Part shown: piece after piece, positions 45,750-54,493 of the stretch | How the letters are laid out: every line of letters starts with the position of its first letter | Position numbering within the stretch: position 1 is the first letter of the stretch | From: Limosilactobacillus pontis | Lineage (GTDB): Bacteria; Bacillota; Bacilli; Lactobacillales; Lactobacillaceae | Direction: 5' to 3' | NCBI RefSeq assembly: GCF_002940945.1 | Contig: NZ_PNFV01000004.1 | Coordinates: forward strand, 62,001 to 126,000 | Length of the DNA: 64,000 bases | The notes under the pieces: model-generated | What the model saw: only the letters and a program-made list of their open reading frames with translations | Database searches by the model: none | Told to the model about the DNA's origin: nothing | Translations under genes and position numbers: made by a program

Positions 45750-47174
45750 ATGAATTTTCAAACAACAATCGGGCTCGAAGTCCACGTTGAATTAAAAACG
45801 AATTCAAAGATCTATAGTCCATCACCGGTTGAGTATGGTGACCAGCCAAACGCCAACACCAACGTGATCGACTGGGGATACCCTGGTGTTTTGCCAACCC
45901 TGAATAAGGGGGTTGTCCGTGATGGGATCATGGCCGGTCTGGCTCTGCATGCGCAGATTGCCCACCACATGCACTTCGACCGGAAGAACTACTTCTACCC
46001 GGACAACCCGAAGGCCTACCAGATCACCCAATCTGATACGCCAATTGCCCATGATGGCTGGATCGAGATCGAGGTCAACGGCAAGAAGAAAAAGATCGGG
46101 ATCAAAGAGATGCATATTGAAGAGGATGCCGGGAAGAACACCCACACCAGCAAGTATTCCTACGTCGACCTCAACCGGCAGGGGACACCGCTGATCGAAA
46201 TTGTCTCCAAGCCGGATATTGCTTCTCCTGACGAGGCCGTCGCATACCTGGAAGCCTTGCGGCAACGGATCCAGTTTACCGGGATCTCTGACGTTAAGAT
46301 GGAAGAAGGATCGATGCGGGTGGACACCAACATTTCCATCCGGCCAGTCGGCTCTGACCAGTTCGGGACCAAGACGGAAATGAAGAACATTAACTCCTTC
46401 AACTACGTCCGCAAAGCCCTTGCCTTCGAAGAGAAACGGCACCAAAATGTCCTGATGTCCGGTGGCCACATCGCTCAGGAAACGCGGCGGTATGATGAAC
46501 CAACCGGGACCACGGTTTCCATGCGGACCAAGGAAGGGGCCGATGACTACCGTTACTTCCCAGAACCGGATATTCCAGATCTGAACGTCAGTGACGACTG
46601 GATCAAGGAGATTGAGTCTGAGATGCCGGAGATGCCGGGTGAACGGCGCAAACACTACGTTGACGACCTTGGCCTGACCGATTACGACGCCATGGTCCTG
46701 ACCCAGACGAAGGAAATGTCAGACTTCTTTGAGGCAGCTGTCAAGGATGGTGGCGATCCAAAGCGGGTGGCCAACTACCTGATGAACGATGTGAACTCCT
46801 ACTTAAACGATCAGCACCTCGACTTGCCAGAAACCAAGCTGACACCAGCCAACCTGGCCGGGATGGTTAAGCTGATCGAAGACGGCACTATCTCATCTAA
46901 GATGGCTAAGAAGGTCTTCAAGGGGATCCTAAATGGTGAAGAACCAAGTGCCTACGCTAAGGCACACGGCCTGGTTCAACTGTCGGACCCTGCCCAGCTG
47001 CAGCCAATCGTGGACGATGTGTTAGCCAACAACCAGCAATCCATCGACGACTACAAGAGTGGTAAGGACCGGGCATTCGGTTTCTTGATGGGTCAGATCA
47101 TGAAGCAGACCCGCGGGAAGGCTAACCCTCAGATGGTTACCCAGCTGCTGAAGAAGTCCTTGGCTGCCATGTAG
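45750..47174 (+). CDS. gatB: Amidotransferase subunit B
   Basis: 474-residue GatB, which activates the tRNA-bound Glu/Asp by phosphorylation and couples ammonia to it. [40 protein letters not shown] and [17 protein letters not shown] are diagnostic; the C-terminal YqeY-like tRNA-binding tail ends [16 protein letters not shown]. Its presence implies the indirect route to Gln-tRNA and possibly Asn-tRNA. Confidence 0.97.
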   Translation: MNFQTTIGLEVHVELKTNSKIYSPSPVEYGDQPNANTNVIDWGYPGVLPTLNKGVVRDGIMAGLALHAQIAHHMHFDRKNYFYPDNPKAYQITQSDTPIAHDGWIEIEVNGKKKKIGIKEMHIEEDAGKNTHTSKYSYVDLNRQGTPLIEIVSKPDIASPDEAVAYLEALRQRIQFTGISDVKMEEGSMRVDTNISIRPVGSDQFGTKTEMKNINSFNYVRKALAFEEKRHQNVLMSGGHIAQETRRYDEPTGTTVSMRTKEGADDYRYFPEPDIPDLNVSDDWIKEIESEMPEMPGERRKHYVDDLGLTDYDAMVLTQTKEMSDFFEAAVKDGGDPKRVANYLMNDVNSYLNDQHLDLPETKLTPANLAGMVKLIEDGTISSKMAKKVFKGILNGEEPSAYAKAHGLVQLSDPAQLQPIVDDVLANNQQSIDDYKSGKDRAFGFLMGQIMKQTRGKANPQMVTQLLKKSLAAM

Positions 47175-47190
47175 CAAAGGAGGGTTGATC

Positions 47191-48198
47191 ATGCGAAAAC
47201 GAGCGCGAGTGATTTACAACCCAACTTCTGGTCGGGAGGCTCTGCGCAGTGATCTGGTGGACATCCTGTCGATTTACGAGCAGGCAGGCTATGAGACCAG
47301 CGCCTTTGCTACCACGCCAGCGCCAGACTCTGCCAAGAACGAGGCGCGGCGAGCGGCTGAGGAGGGCTTTGACCTGATCGTGGCCGCCGGTGGTGACGGG
47401 ACCCTAAACGAGGTCGTCAACGGGATCGCTGGGCTGAAACACCGGCCGACGATGGCAATCATCCCCGCCGGAACTACCAACGATTACGCGCGGGCGCTAC
47501 GGATTCCGCGTGATGATCCGATTGCGGCGGCTAAGCTGATCCTGCGTAAGAACAAGAAGTTTAAGATCGACATCGGCCGGGCCGGTGAAAATTACTTCAT
47601 GAACATTGCGGCCGGGGGAACCCTGACTGAGCTGACCTATGACGTGCCTTCCCAGATGAAGTCACTGTTTGGCTACGCTGCCTACTTTGCCAAGGGGGCC
47701 GAGCTTTTGCCACGGGTCAAACCGGTCGACGTATCCATTAAGTACGACAGCCAGGAGTACCGTGGTCAGGCCTCGACAATCTTTTTGGCCCTGACCAATT
47801 CGGTCGGCGGCTTCGAGCAGATCGTGCCCGATGCCTCCCTGGATGACGGGAAGTTTACGATGATCATCGTAAAGAAGAGCAATCTGATCGATATGCTGAG
47901 CCTGATGGCCAAAGCCCTTCAGGGTAAGCACATCGGTGATCCGGGGATCATCTATGCCAAGGCGACGGACGTTGAAATAACGCCACTGAGCAAGGATGAT
48001 CGGATTATGATCAACTTGGACGGTGAATACGGTGGCGATGCGCCAATGAAGTTCCACGACCTCAAGCAGCACCTGGAAGTGATTGCCAACCTGGACGAGA
48101 TTCCAGACGATGCAATTACCGAATCGCCTGACTTCAAGCGGGTTGAGAAGGACTTCGTTGAGGGTGTTGGTAAGATTAATAAGGATCAAGAAAAGTAG
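47191..48198 (+). CDS. dagK: Diacylglycerol kinase (DagK/DgkB type)
   Basis: 335-residue soluble lipid kinase that returns diacylglycerol from lipoteichoic-acid synthesis to phosphatidic acid. The nucleotide motif AAGGDGTLNEVVNG, the family start RARVIYNPTSGRE and IPAGTTNDYARALRIP are clear. ATG 47191 is 5 bases after AAAGGAGGG; an in-frame TTG at 47185 overlaps the SD. Follows gatB by 16 bases, a neighbourhood common in lactobacilli. Confidence 0.94.
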   Translation: MRKRARVIYNPTSGREALRSDLVDILSIYEQAGYETSAFATTPAPDSAKNEARRAAEEGFDLIVAAGGDGTLNEVVNGIAGLKHRPTMAIIPAGTTNDYARALRIPRDDPIAAAKLILRKNKKFKIDIGRAGENYFMNIAAGGTLTELTYDVPSQMKSLFGYAAYFAKGAELLPRVKPVDVSIKYDSQEYRGQASTIFLALTNSVGGFEQIVPDASLDDGKFTMIIVKKSNLIDMLSLMAKALQGKHIGDPGIIYAKATDVEITPLSKDDRIMINLDGEYGGDAPMKFHDLKQHLEVIANLDEIPDDAITESPDFKRVEKDFVEGVGKINKDQEK

Positions 48199-48202
48199 CA
48201 TA

Positions 48203-48241
48203 AAAGAGCTAGGTGATTGATGAATTGCCTAGCTCTTTTTC
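48203..48241 (+). terminator. Terminator of gatCAB-dagK
   Basis: Stem AAAAGAGCTAGG with CCTAGCTCTTTT (about 48203-48214 with 48229-48240), then T residues. Confidence 0.9.
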
Positions 48242-48275
48242 TGTGATTGTTGTGACAGACGGGTTCCTGTGCTTC

Positions 48276-48284
48276 TGCTATAAT
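48276..48284 (+). promoter_or_regulatory. Extended -10 promoter of rlmD
   Basis: TGCTATAAT with perfect TATAAT (48279-48284); no convincing -35 at standard spacing. Confidence 0.5.
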
Positions 48285-48325
48285 AGGAGAAGTTTAATAC
48301 GTTGAAAGTTGAATGGAGGAATATT

Positions 48326-49702
48326 GTGAAAGTTAAAGTGCCAGTTCATAAGAATGAAGAGTACCCGGCCAAGGTGGTTGACCTAACCTATGAAGGCAAC
48401 GGGGTTGTCAAGATTGATGATTTCCCAGTCTTCGTGCCCAATGCCCTGCCGGGGGAAGAGGTCACTGTCAAGATTACTAAAGTGGCCAGCCACTTTGCCT
48501 GGGGCCGAGTGATGGCTTGGCAGACTAAGAGTCCGGACCGGGTGGACGTCAAGGATAAGAAGTACATCCAGACCGGGATTGCACCATTGGGCCACCTGAA
48601 GTATGCGGCTCAGTTGAAATTCAAACAGCACCAGATCAAGGAGCTACTTGAAAAAGCCCACCTAGATGATATTGCGGTGTTGCCGACAATGGGGATGGAC
48701 CGGCCCTACCATTACCGGAATAAGGCTCAGGTGCCAGTCAAGACAATTCGTGGCCAGCTGCAGACCGGGTTTTACAAGCGAGGTAGCCACACCTTAGTGC
48801 CAATTGAAGACTTTTACATTCAGGATCCCAAGATTGATGCGGCAATCGTGGTTGTCCGCGACCTGTTGCGAAAGTACCATGTGACCCCGTATGATGAACG
48901 AACGGGGAAGGGCGTTATCCGGACAGTGATGGTTCGGCGCGGTTACTATAGCCACGAGGTAATGGTGGTCTTGGTTACCAACACGCGGCGGCTGCCGATG
49001 GCTGACCAGATTGTGGATGGCATCGTGGCCGGGGTGCCTGAGGTGAAGAGCATCGTTCAAAACATCAATGATAAGCGGACCAATCGTCTGCTGGGTGACC
49101 GTAACCGGACTCTGTGGGGTAAGGATGAGATTCATGACCAGCTGTTGGGGATCGATTTTGCAATATCGCCGTTGTCCTTCTATCAGGTCAACCCACAACA
49201 GACGGAGCGCCTCTATCAGACAGCGATTGATAACGCCGGGTTAGATGGTAGCCAGACCGTGATCGATGCCTACTGTGGGATCGGGACAATTTCCCTAGCT
49301 GTGGCTAAGCACGCCAAGCAGGTCTACGGGGTTGAAATTGTGCCTGCCGCAATTGCGGATGCTAAGCACAACGCTAAGCGTAACGGGATAAGGAATGCCC
49401 AGTTCGTGGTTGGCAAGGCGGAAGACCAGTTTGCTAAGTGGCAGGCATCTGGCTTAAAGCCGGATGTCGTTATCGTTGATCCACCACGCAAGGGGGTTGC
49501 CGAATCGTTGATTGAGGCCACCGGCAAGATGGGTCCGGAGAAGGTCATCTATGTTTCCTGTAATCCAGCAACCCTGGTGCGGGACATCAAGCGCTTCGGC
49601 GAACAGGGCTACCGCGTTGCTAAGCCAATCCAGCCAGTTGACCAGTTCCCACAGACGACACATGTTGAGTCAGTAACGGTGCTGGAACGTACAGAAAAAT
49701 AG
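48326..49702 (+). CDS. rlmD: 23S rRNA (uracil-5-)-methyltransferase, RlmD/RumA family
   Basis: 458-residue S-adenosylmethionine enzyme for m5U in 23S rRNA. N-terminal TRAM OB domain (LTYEGNGVVKIDDFPVFVPN), FYQVNPQQTERLY, SAM-binding DAYCGIGTISL, DPPRKG and the catalytic cysteine in YVSCNPATLVRDI. The [4Fe-4S] cysteine cluster expected before the QLKFKQHQ stretch is absent: the equivalent region reads GIAPLGHLKYAAQL. GTG 48326 is 5 bases after GGAGG; the frame is open further upstream to TTG 48302 without SD support. Confidence 0.92.
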   Translation: MKVKVPVHKNEEYPAKVVDLTYEGNGVVKIDDFPVFVPNALPGEEVTVKITKVASHFAWGRVMAWQTKSPDRVDVKDKKYIQTGIAPLGHLKYAAQLKFKQHQIKELLEKAHLDDIAVLPTMGMDRPYHYRNKAQVPVKTIRGQLQTGFYKRGSHTLVPIEDFYIQDPKIDAAIVVVRDLLRKYHVTPYDERTGKGVIRTVMVRRGYYSHEVMVVLVTNTRRLPMADQIVDGIVAGVPEVKSIVQNINDKRTNRLLGDRNRTLWGKDEIHDQLLGIDFAISPLSFYQVNPQQTERLYQTAIDNAGLDGSQTVIDAYCGIGTISLAVAKHAKQVYGVEIVPAAIADAKHNAKRNGIRNAQFVVGKAEDQFAKWQASGLKPDVVIVDPPRKGVAESLIEATGKMGPEKVIYVSCNPATLVRDIKRFGEQGYRVAKPIQPVDQFPQTTHVESVTVLERTEK

Positions 49703-49739
49703 CCTGGGAATGCCGGTGTGACGGTATTCTTGATAGATC

Positions 49740-49788
49740 AAAAGTGTACTAATTCCCGCTTTGCTGATTGGAATTAGTACACTTTTTG
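49740..49788 (+). terminator. Terminator of rlmD
   Basis: 17-bp perfect stem (49740-49756 with 49770-49786) followed by T residues; the flanking A/T make it partly bidirectional. Confidence 0.9.
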
Positions 49789-50045
49789 TTTATTGAGCTA
49801 GAGGGTCGAGTGGACAGTGTGCTGGATTTTCGGGTTGAGTATGCAAGTGTCTGTTTTAGAGAGTTGAGTTGATTGGGGTTATGGAAATGGCGATAAAAGT
49901 TGATGTGGTGGGATTGATGCGGGATAACAAAATGGTTAAATTTTAGCTTAACAGTTGAGTGGACTAAGTTACTGATACAAAACCAATTTTTTCTTCTTGA
50001 CCAGATTTTATTTAGGAGAATTATAAACTCAACCATGTTCAGCCC
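49789..50045. other. Intergenic stretch with no recognised gene
   Basis: About 255 bases between the rlmD terminator and the minus-strand terminator of the accessory genes. Nothing coding is supported; a minus-strand frame at 49749-50036 has no SD, reads into the rlmD terminator and has no family-like composition. This marks the change from core to accessory DNA. Confidence 0.5.
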
Positions 50046-50075
50046 AAAAAGAAAAGCATGGTTGCTAAACCATAC
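50046..50075 (-). terminator. Terminator downstream of the accessory minus-strand genes
   Basis: On the minus strand, stem GTATGGTT/AACCATGC (50068-50075 with 50056-50063, one G-U), loop TAGC, followed by TTTTCTTTTT. Confidence 0.7.
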
Positions 50076-50142
50076 TTAGTAATTATTTTTATCGTTTGGT
50101 AAAGGAAATAGTAAATTAATTTAAACCTTGACCAATAATATC

Positions 50143-50300
50143 TTAGTATACTTGCTCGTCGGTGTCGCCTTCAGTATCGATTACTAGTATCCGAGAGGAG
50201 GAGTTTAATCCCAAACGCTGACGAAGGTTCTGATCTTACAAAACAGCATTGACAAATGCGAAACCAGCGACACCCAATTCACCGGAAACTATTTGTCTTG
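50143..50300 (-). pseudogene. Decayed 3' end of a PLP-dependent ammonia-lyase-like gene
   Basis: Reading the minus strand in the frame ending at 50143 gives QIVSGELGVAGFAFVNAVL, an in-frame stop (50236-50238), then DQNLRQRLGLNSSSRILVID and TEGDTDEQVY, then a stop. This has the form of the C-terminus of fold-type II PLP enzymes of the diaminopropionate ammonia-lyase type (the SGE..VAG glycine-rich part, then LGL...S+IL.I.TEGDTD). Only about 50 codons remain and the rest is missing. Its 5' side runs into the 3' end of the oxidoreductase gene, suggesting a deletion or insertion junction. The family assignment is from motif memory. Confidence 0.6.
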
Positions 50301-50936
50301 CCCTGAACACATAATCAACTGTTTACCAAAAGTTTTCTGGTCCTTGATAATTCTTAGCATTACTTGGGCTACATCACCACGATAAGTTCGAGGTGCACCT
50401 GGCATCTTATATCCCGAAGCAGCATCCCTAACTAAAGGATTTTCGGTCTTTTTACCATTAAACAACGGACCAGGATGAATAGTAGTCCAGTTTAAATCGG
50501 AATCCTTAAGTTGACTTTCACCTGCTTCATGGTCAGCAAAATTACCTTTCAAAAAACTTTTAGCCCCCATGCGGTAAGGATAACTGGTATTAGCTAAAGT
50601 TGTCCCAACGCCTAATGCAGAAAGACTAATTAATCGATTAATTTTTGCCTGATCCATTGCCTTAATAATATCAGGTATTGCAAAACTAAATAATTTACCA
50701 CTACTGTTAGAAATTGGATTACCTAAAGTTACTAATACAGCTTCACATCCCTTCATTGCAGCAGCCATTGTTGCAACATCATCAAGTTGTCCTTTAACTA
50801 TTGTTAGCTTAGGATCATTTATATTTAACTTTGAAGGGGTTCTAACGTAAGCAACTAATTTATCATTACGTGTTAATGCTTGTTTAACTATTTCAGATCC
50901 TGTTCTACCTGTAGCACCAATTAAAAAAAGTTTCAT
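50289..50936 (-). CDS. NAD(P)-binding oxidoreductase (NmrA/atypical SDR)
   Basis: 215-residue Rossmann protein. The N-terminal MKLFLIGATGRTGSEIVKQA carries the GxxGxxG NAD(P) site, followed by VAYVRTPSKL, AVLVTLGNP and LSALGVG; the family includes NAD(P)H-binding stress and flavin-reductase-like proteins. ATG at 50936, SD GGAGAGG-like on the minus strand. The stop overlaps the decayed lyase remnant. It lies 20 bases downstream of the hydrolase gene, so the two form one operon. Composition is more AT-rich than the core genes. Confidence 0.85.
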   Translation of the reverse strand: MKLFLIGATGRTGSEIVKQALTRNDKLVAYVRTPSKLNINDPKLTIVKGQLDDVATMAAAMKGCEAVLVTLGNPISNSSGKLFSFAIPDIIKAMDQAKINRLISLSALGVGTTLANTSYPYRMGAKSFLKGNFADHEAGESQLKDSDLNWTTIHPGPLFNGKKTENPLVRDAASGYKMPGAPRTYRGDVAQVMLRIIKDQKTFGKQLIMCSGQDK

Positions 50937-50956
50937 TAGCCTCTCCTTCCTATTAA

Positions 50957-52123
50957 CTAAAAATTATCTTCAATCCAATTCATAATATATTCAGTTCCAG
51001 TTGCATAGCCACCCATTTGCGTATGTTGCTGAGCAGTTGAATTTTCATCAAACAGTAAGTAGTCCTTAGGACAGGTTAAAGCATCATAAAATCTTTTCGC
51101 TGCTCCATGAGTAACCTCTGCTGAACCATCTAAAACTAAGGTTTTAGTTTTAATATTTTGTACAATTTTTGTATTATCAAATTTCTTTAATTCATTAATT
51201 ATGGTTTTATTATTTGCTCCATGCTTCCATTCATAGTCCTTTAAAACAAAGTCAATCATATTAGGTCGAATTATAGCTGGCATCTTAAGTGCTTTTTCTA
51301 AGCGTCCAGCGATCATACCGCCCCAATTCATATTACCGGGATCAGAAATAATAAACTTTAGGCGATCATCAAAAGCTGCACCGCGCGCTACTAAAAAGCC
51401 ACCAAAACTCATGCCCATTGCGCCGATTTGTTGTGAATCAACTTCCTCTTGTTTTTGAGCAAAATCAATAACTGGTCCTAAAACATTTTCAAAGTCTGGT
51501 CTAAACTTTAAGTCTTGCAATCTTAATGCCATCCCTTGTCCAGGGCCGTCAAAAGTTAGGGCATGAATTCCGCGCTTAATTGCTGCGTCAGTAACCCAAA
51601 TCGTATCATCTGCCCAGGTATCACGTCCTGGAATTACGATCAATAACGGTGCCTTTTTATTCTTAGCATATGGTGAGCGATAAAAATGACCTGGTAAATA
51701 AGTATTTTCATAAGGAATTCTTATTGCTTCACCTGGATAACCATTTAACTCTAAAGCACGATCATAACAATCTTTACTCCTTTGGGAATATTCTTGCATT
51801 CTAGAATCCTGCCAATCACCAAAGTACATTAAGGATACACGCCAGTAAGTAGAAGCTCGCAGATAACTACTACCAGCACTAATTAGTTTGCCATCCTTTT
51901 CAAACTTATGCGCACGAGTCTGTAAGTTTGCTGCCATATTACTCCAGGCATTAATCCAACTTTGCTCATCACTTTCTTTAATGTTCATAATAATTTCTAA
52001 GACTTCGCCTTCATCGCTCATACGATATGGCATCAAATCCATCACATGCTTGATTAATGCATCTTGCAGCATGTTTTTATTATATTTATATTCTGACCAA
52101 TGTTTTTTAAATATTTCTGTCAT
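50957..52123 (-). CDS. Alpha/beta hydrolase (FrsA/DUF1100-like)
   Basis: 388-residue hydrolase. The N-terminal ~130 residues are helical and lack motifs; then an alpha/beta fold with PLLIVIPGRDTWADDTIW, LTFDGPGQGMALR, nucleophile elbow GMSFGG, a late aspartate in TLVLDGSAEVTHG and a histidine near QQHTQMGGYATG, so a Ser-Asp-His triad is likely. The cap-containing layout resembles FrsA/2,6-dihydropseudooxynicotine-type hydrolases. No signal peptide. Transcribed divergently from a TetR gene, which probably controls it together with the downstream oxidoreductase. Substrate unknown. Confidence 0.85.
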   Translation of the reverse strand: MTEIFKKHWSEYKYNKNMLQDALIKHVMDLMPYRMSDEGEVLEIIMNIKESDEQSWINAWSNMAANLQTRAHKFEKDGKLISAGSSYLRASTYWRVSLMYFGDWQDSRMQEYSQRSKDCYDRALELNGYPGEAIRIPYENTYLPGHFYRSPYAKNKKAPLLIVIPGRDTWADDTIWVTDAAIKRGIHALTFDGPGQGMALRLQDLKFRPDFENVLGPVIDFAQKQEEVDSQQIGAMGMSFGGFLVARGAAFDDRLKFIISDPGNMNWGGMIAGRLEKALKMPAIIRPNMIDFVLKDYEWKHGANNKTIINELKKFDNTKIVQNIKTKTLVLDGSAEVTHGAAKRFYDALTCPKDYLLFDENSTAQQHTQMGGYATGTEYIMNWIEDNF

Positions 52124-52153
52124 AGATTACTACCTCTTTTTTATTGTTGATTT

Positions 52154-52179
52154 AATCTTAAAGAAAATAAGATTATAAT
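52154..52179. promoter_or_regulatory. Palindromic operator with promoter between hydrolase and TetR genes
   Basis: Perfect inverted repeat AATCTTA (52154-52160) / TAAGATT (52168-52174) with a 7-base centre, overlapping a plus-strand TATAAT (52174-52179). This is the size and place expected for a TetR operator controlling both divergent units. Confidence 0.65.
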
Positions 52180-52210
52180 TTAACTACAAAATGAGATGGA
52201 GTGTTGCATT

Positions 52211-52783
52211 TTGAGTAAATATCATAAGAAAAATGGAGAAACGGATCGAATAATAGAATCAGCACTATTAAAATTAATGGAATCACGTGATTTAAATAAA
52301 ATCTCGATGAATGAATTAGCTGCCATGGCAAATATTAATCGTGTTACTATTTATCGCCACTTCAATGATAAATGGACAATTATTGAGCAAATCGAAGCTA
52401 AGTTTTTTACGGCATTAAAAAAACCACATCAGCAAATGCTCGATCAATTAGCATTAAAATCTGATAATGGTATTGAATATCTAACTAATTTTTTACAGGT
52501 CTTCAAAGATAACTTAACAACAATTCGTATTCTGACTTCTAGTCATGGTGACCTAAGTTTCTCAGCCAAGTTAATGAACCATTTATTGAAAATGGAAGGA
52601 TTGTCGCATTCATTGATGCATTTACAAGCAAACAAAGATTTACAGGAACTATTTTCTTATTACAGTATTTCTGCGTTAATTGGAATTATTCGTTTTTGGA
52701 CTATTCATCCCAACTATTCATCCAAAGAAATGGCTACTTTTTTCTTTAAAATGCGAAATGGAGAATTAACAAAATTAAGTTAA
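52211..52783 (+). CDS. TetR-family regulator (divergent from hydrolase)
   Basis: 190-residue TetR-type protein. The DNA-binding part reads TDRIIESALLKLMESRDLNK then ISMNELAAMANINRVTIYRHF. The C-terminal domain is of the longer-helix type seen in TetR/DhaS-like regulators. TTG 52211 has SD ATGGAG 9 bases upstream; an in-frame ATG at 52196 has no SD. Expected to bind the palindrome upstream and repress itself and the hydrolase-oxidoreductase pair; the inducer is unknown. Confidence 0.85.
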   Translation: MSKYHKKNGETDRIIESALLKLMESRDLNKISMNELAAMANINRVTIYRHFNDKWTIIEQIEAKFFTALKKPHQQMLDQLALKSDNGIEYLTNFLQVFKDNLTTIRILTSSHGDLSFSAKLMNHLLKMEGLSHSLMHLQANKDLQELFSYYSISALIGIIRFWTIHPNYSSKEMATFFFKMRNGELTKLS

Positions 52784-52915
52784 CTGAAAACATGAAAAAA
52801 GGACTAATCTAATATATTAAATATTGAACCAGTGCATTAAAAGACGAGGCTAAGTTGTCAATATCTTAATTTAATGACATTGCAAAAATAGTTGCGTGCC
52901 GCACATCCTGAATAT
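52784..52915. other. Intergenic region at the recombinase end; candidate attachment-site region
   Basis: 132 bases between TetR and the recombinase stop. No gene. It contains an imperfect inverted repeat, TTGTCA (52855-52860) ... TGACAT (52875-52880), and TGCG...CGCA near 52892-52902. Large serine recombinases usually sit next to their attachment site, so the element boundary is expected here; the core bases cannot be fixed without the other end. Confidence 0.35.
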
Positions 52916-54493
52916 TTACATCTTAACTTTAATCACCTCACCATCTTTGAATGTGAACTCTATGTAACGTTGAAAGATGGTGATTTTTTCGATTAGGCGG
53001 CGGACAAGATGTGGATCGAACTCCTGAATACCATGTTGGTGTTCGTCTACGAAGTCGCTGACCTGATCGATGTTATGGAGCTTGACCTGATTTTCCGTTT
53101 CTAAACTTTGAACCTTTTCCTTTTGTTGGCGCAGGTCCATCACTTCTTGGGTAAGTTCATTGCAGTTTTGATGATGGTTTGCAGCTTGGATTAGTTTTAA
53201 CTGTGCATCTTCCAGTTGCTTATCAAGTTCTTCAATTGTTGGCCCTTTGGAATTCTTCACGATCTTCATGATGTTAGCCTTAATTTGTTTATCGGCTAGC
53301 TCATGGCTTTCTATTAGCTGATTGATGGCATCAAGGGTTGCCGCTTTTAATAACGGTTCCTTAATATTACGGATCATACAACGTCGACCTTTCTTGCTAC
53401 GTCTAATTCGGCTGGCACAACGCCAAACAGCAACTTTGGTTGGCCGATACCACATGTTTCTCTGGAAGATGTCACCGCATTTTCCGCAAAAGACCCGTTG
53501 CGAAAAGCAGTATTTGCCGTTAACTCTGCGGTGACGACCATTTTTGGTAGTAATGCCGTTACGCCGTTGACGGATTAGATTCTGTACTTGCATGAAGACC
53601 GATTTAGGAATAATCGCTGGATGGTCATTTTCAACATAGTATTGAGGCATGATCCCTTTATTCTTAACTCGTTTCTTGGTTAAAAAGTCAACAGTATAAG
53701 TTTTCTGGAGGAGTGCATCACCCATATATTTTTCATTTTTGAGGATCCGATTAACGCCACTAGATCCCCAATTGGTTCCCTTGCCGCCGGTTAAGACACC
53801 ATCTACCTTGAGTGATTCGGCAATTTGTTTCATCGTCATGCCTTGCAGGTAGCTATAGAAGATTCGTTTAACCGTTTTAGCTTCTTCTGGTTCAATCACT
53901 AAATTGCCATCTTTATCCTTGGTATAGCCCAAAAAGTGATTATGGTTAATCAGAACCTTGCCTTGCTGGTAACGATATTGCAAACCAAGTTTAACATTTT
54001 GCGATAAAGATTCACTTTCTTGCTGGGCGAGGGAAGCCATAATGGTAATTAGGACCTCACCTTTGGCGTCCATTGTGTTAATGTTCTCTTTTTCAAAAAA
54101 GATTGCCACATTGATGGCTTTCAAGTCCCGGATATACTTTAGACAATCAATTGTATTCCGCGCAAACCGACTAATTGATTTGGTGACAATTAAGTCAATC
54201 TTACCAGCTTTACAAGCGGCAATCATTTTATTGAACTGTTCTCGCTTCTTGGTGTTGGTTCCAGAGATTCCATCATCGGCGAAGATGCCAGCCATTTCCC
54301 AGCTGGGATCTTTTTGAATCAGCTCTTTATAGTGACTAACTTGTGTTTCATATGAGTTAGCTTGTTCATCGAGTTCAGTTGAAACCCGACAGTAGGCCGC
54401 AACTCGTAGTTTTTCTGATTGTGGTTCATCTGGTAAACGGTGGACACTATTGCCACGTTGCTGATGGGCAGGAATAATATGAACTTTACTCAA
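52916..54493 (-). CDS. Large serine recombinase, distal member of a tandem pair
   Basis: 525-residue site-specific recombinase. N-terminal resolvase domain with the catalytic serine (Ser38) in LRVAAYCRVST and the typical DLIVTKSISRFARN; a recombinase domain (VKRIFYSYLQGMTMKQIAESL), a zinc-ribbon region with cysteines in VFCGKCGDIF, and a C-terminal coiled coil. TTG start at 54493 overlaps the end of the preceding recombinase by 8 bases. Likely catalyses integration/excision; whether it acts alone or with its partner is unknown. Confidence 0.92.
   Translation of the reverse strand: MSKVHIIPAHQQRGNSVHRLPDEPQSEKLRVAAYCRVSTELDEQANSYETQVSHYKELIQKDPSWEMAGIFADDGISGTNTKKREQFNKMIAACKAGKIDLIVTKSISRFARNTIDCLKYIRDLKAINVAIFFEKENINTMDAKGEVLITIMASLAQQESESLSQNVKLGLQYRYQQGKVLINHNHFLGYTKDKDGNLVIEPEEAKTVKRIFYSYLQGMTMKQIAESLKVDGVLTGGKGTNWGSSGVNRILKNEKYMGDALLQKTYTVDFLTKKRVKNKGIMPQYYVENDHPAIIPKSVFMQVQNLIRQRRNGITTKNGRHRRVNGKYCFSQRVFCGKCGDIFQRNMWYRPTKVAVWRCASRIRRSKKGRRCMIRNIKEPLLKAATLDAINQLIESHELADKQIKANIMKIVKNSKGPTIEELDKQLEDAQLKLIQAANHHQNCNELTQEVMDLRQQKEKVQSLETENQVKLHNIDQVSDFVDEHQHGIQEFDPHLVRRLIEKITIFQRYIEFTFKDGEVIKVKM

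Noticed and set aside
49749..50036. 95-codon minus-strand open frame after rlmD
   Set aside because: No SD, overlaps the rlmD terminator, and the protein is low-complexity in Ser/Asn/His without family resemblance.
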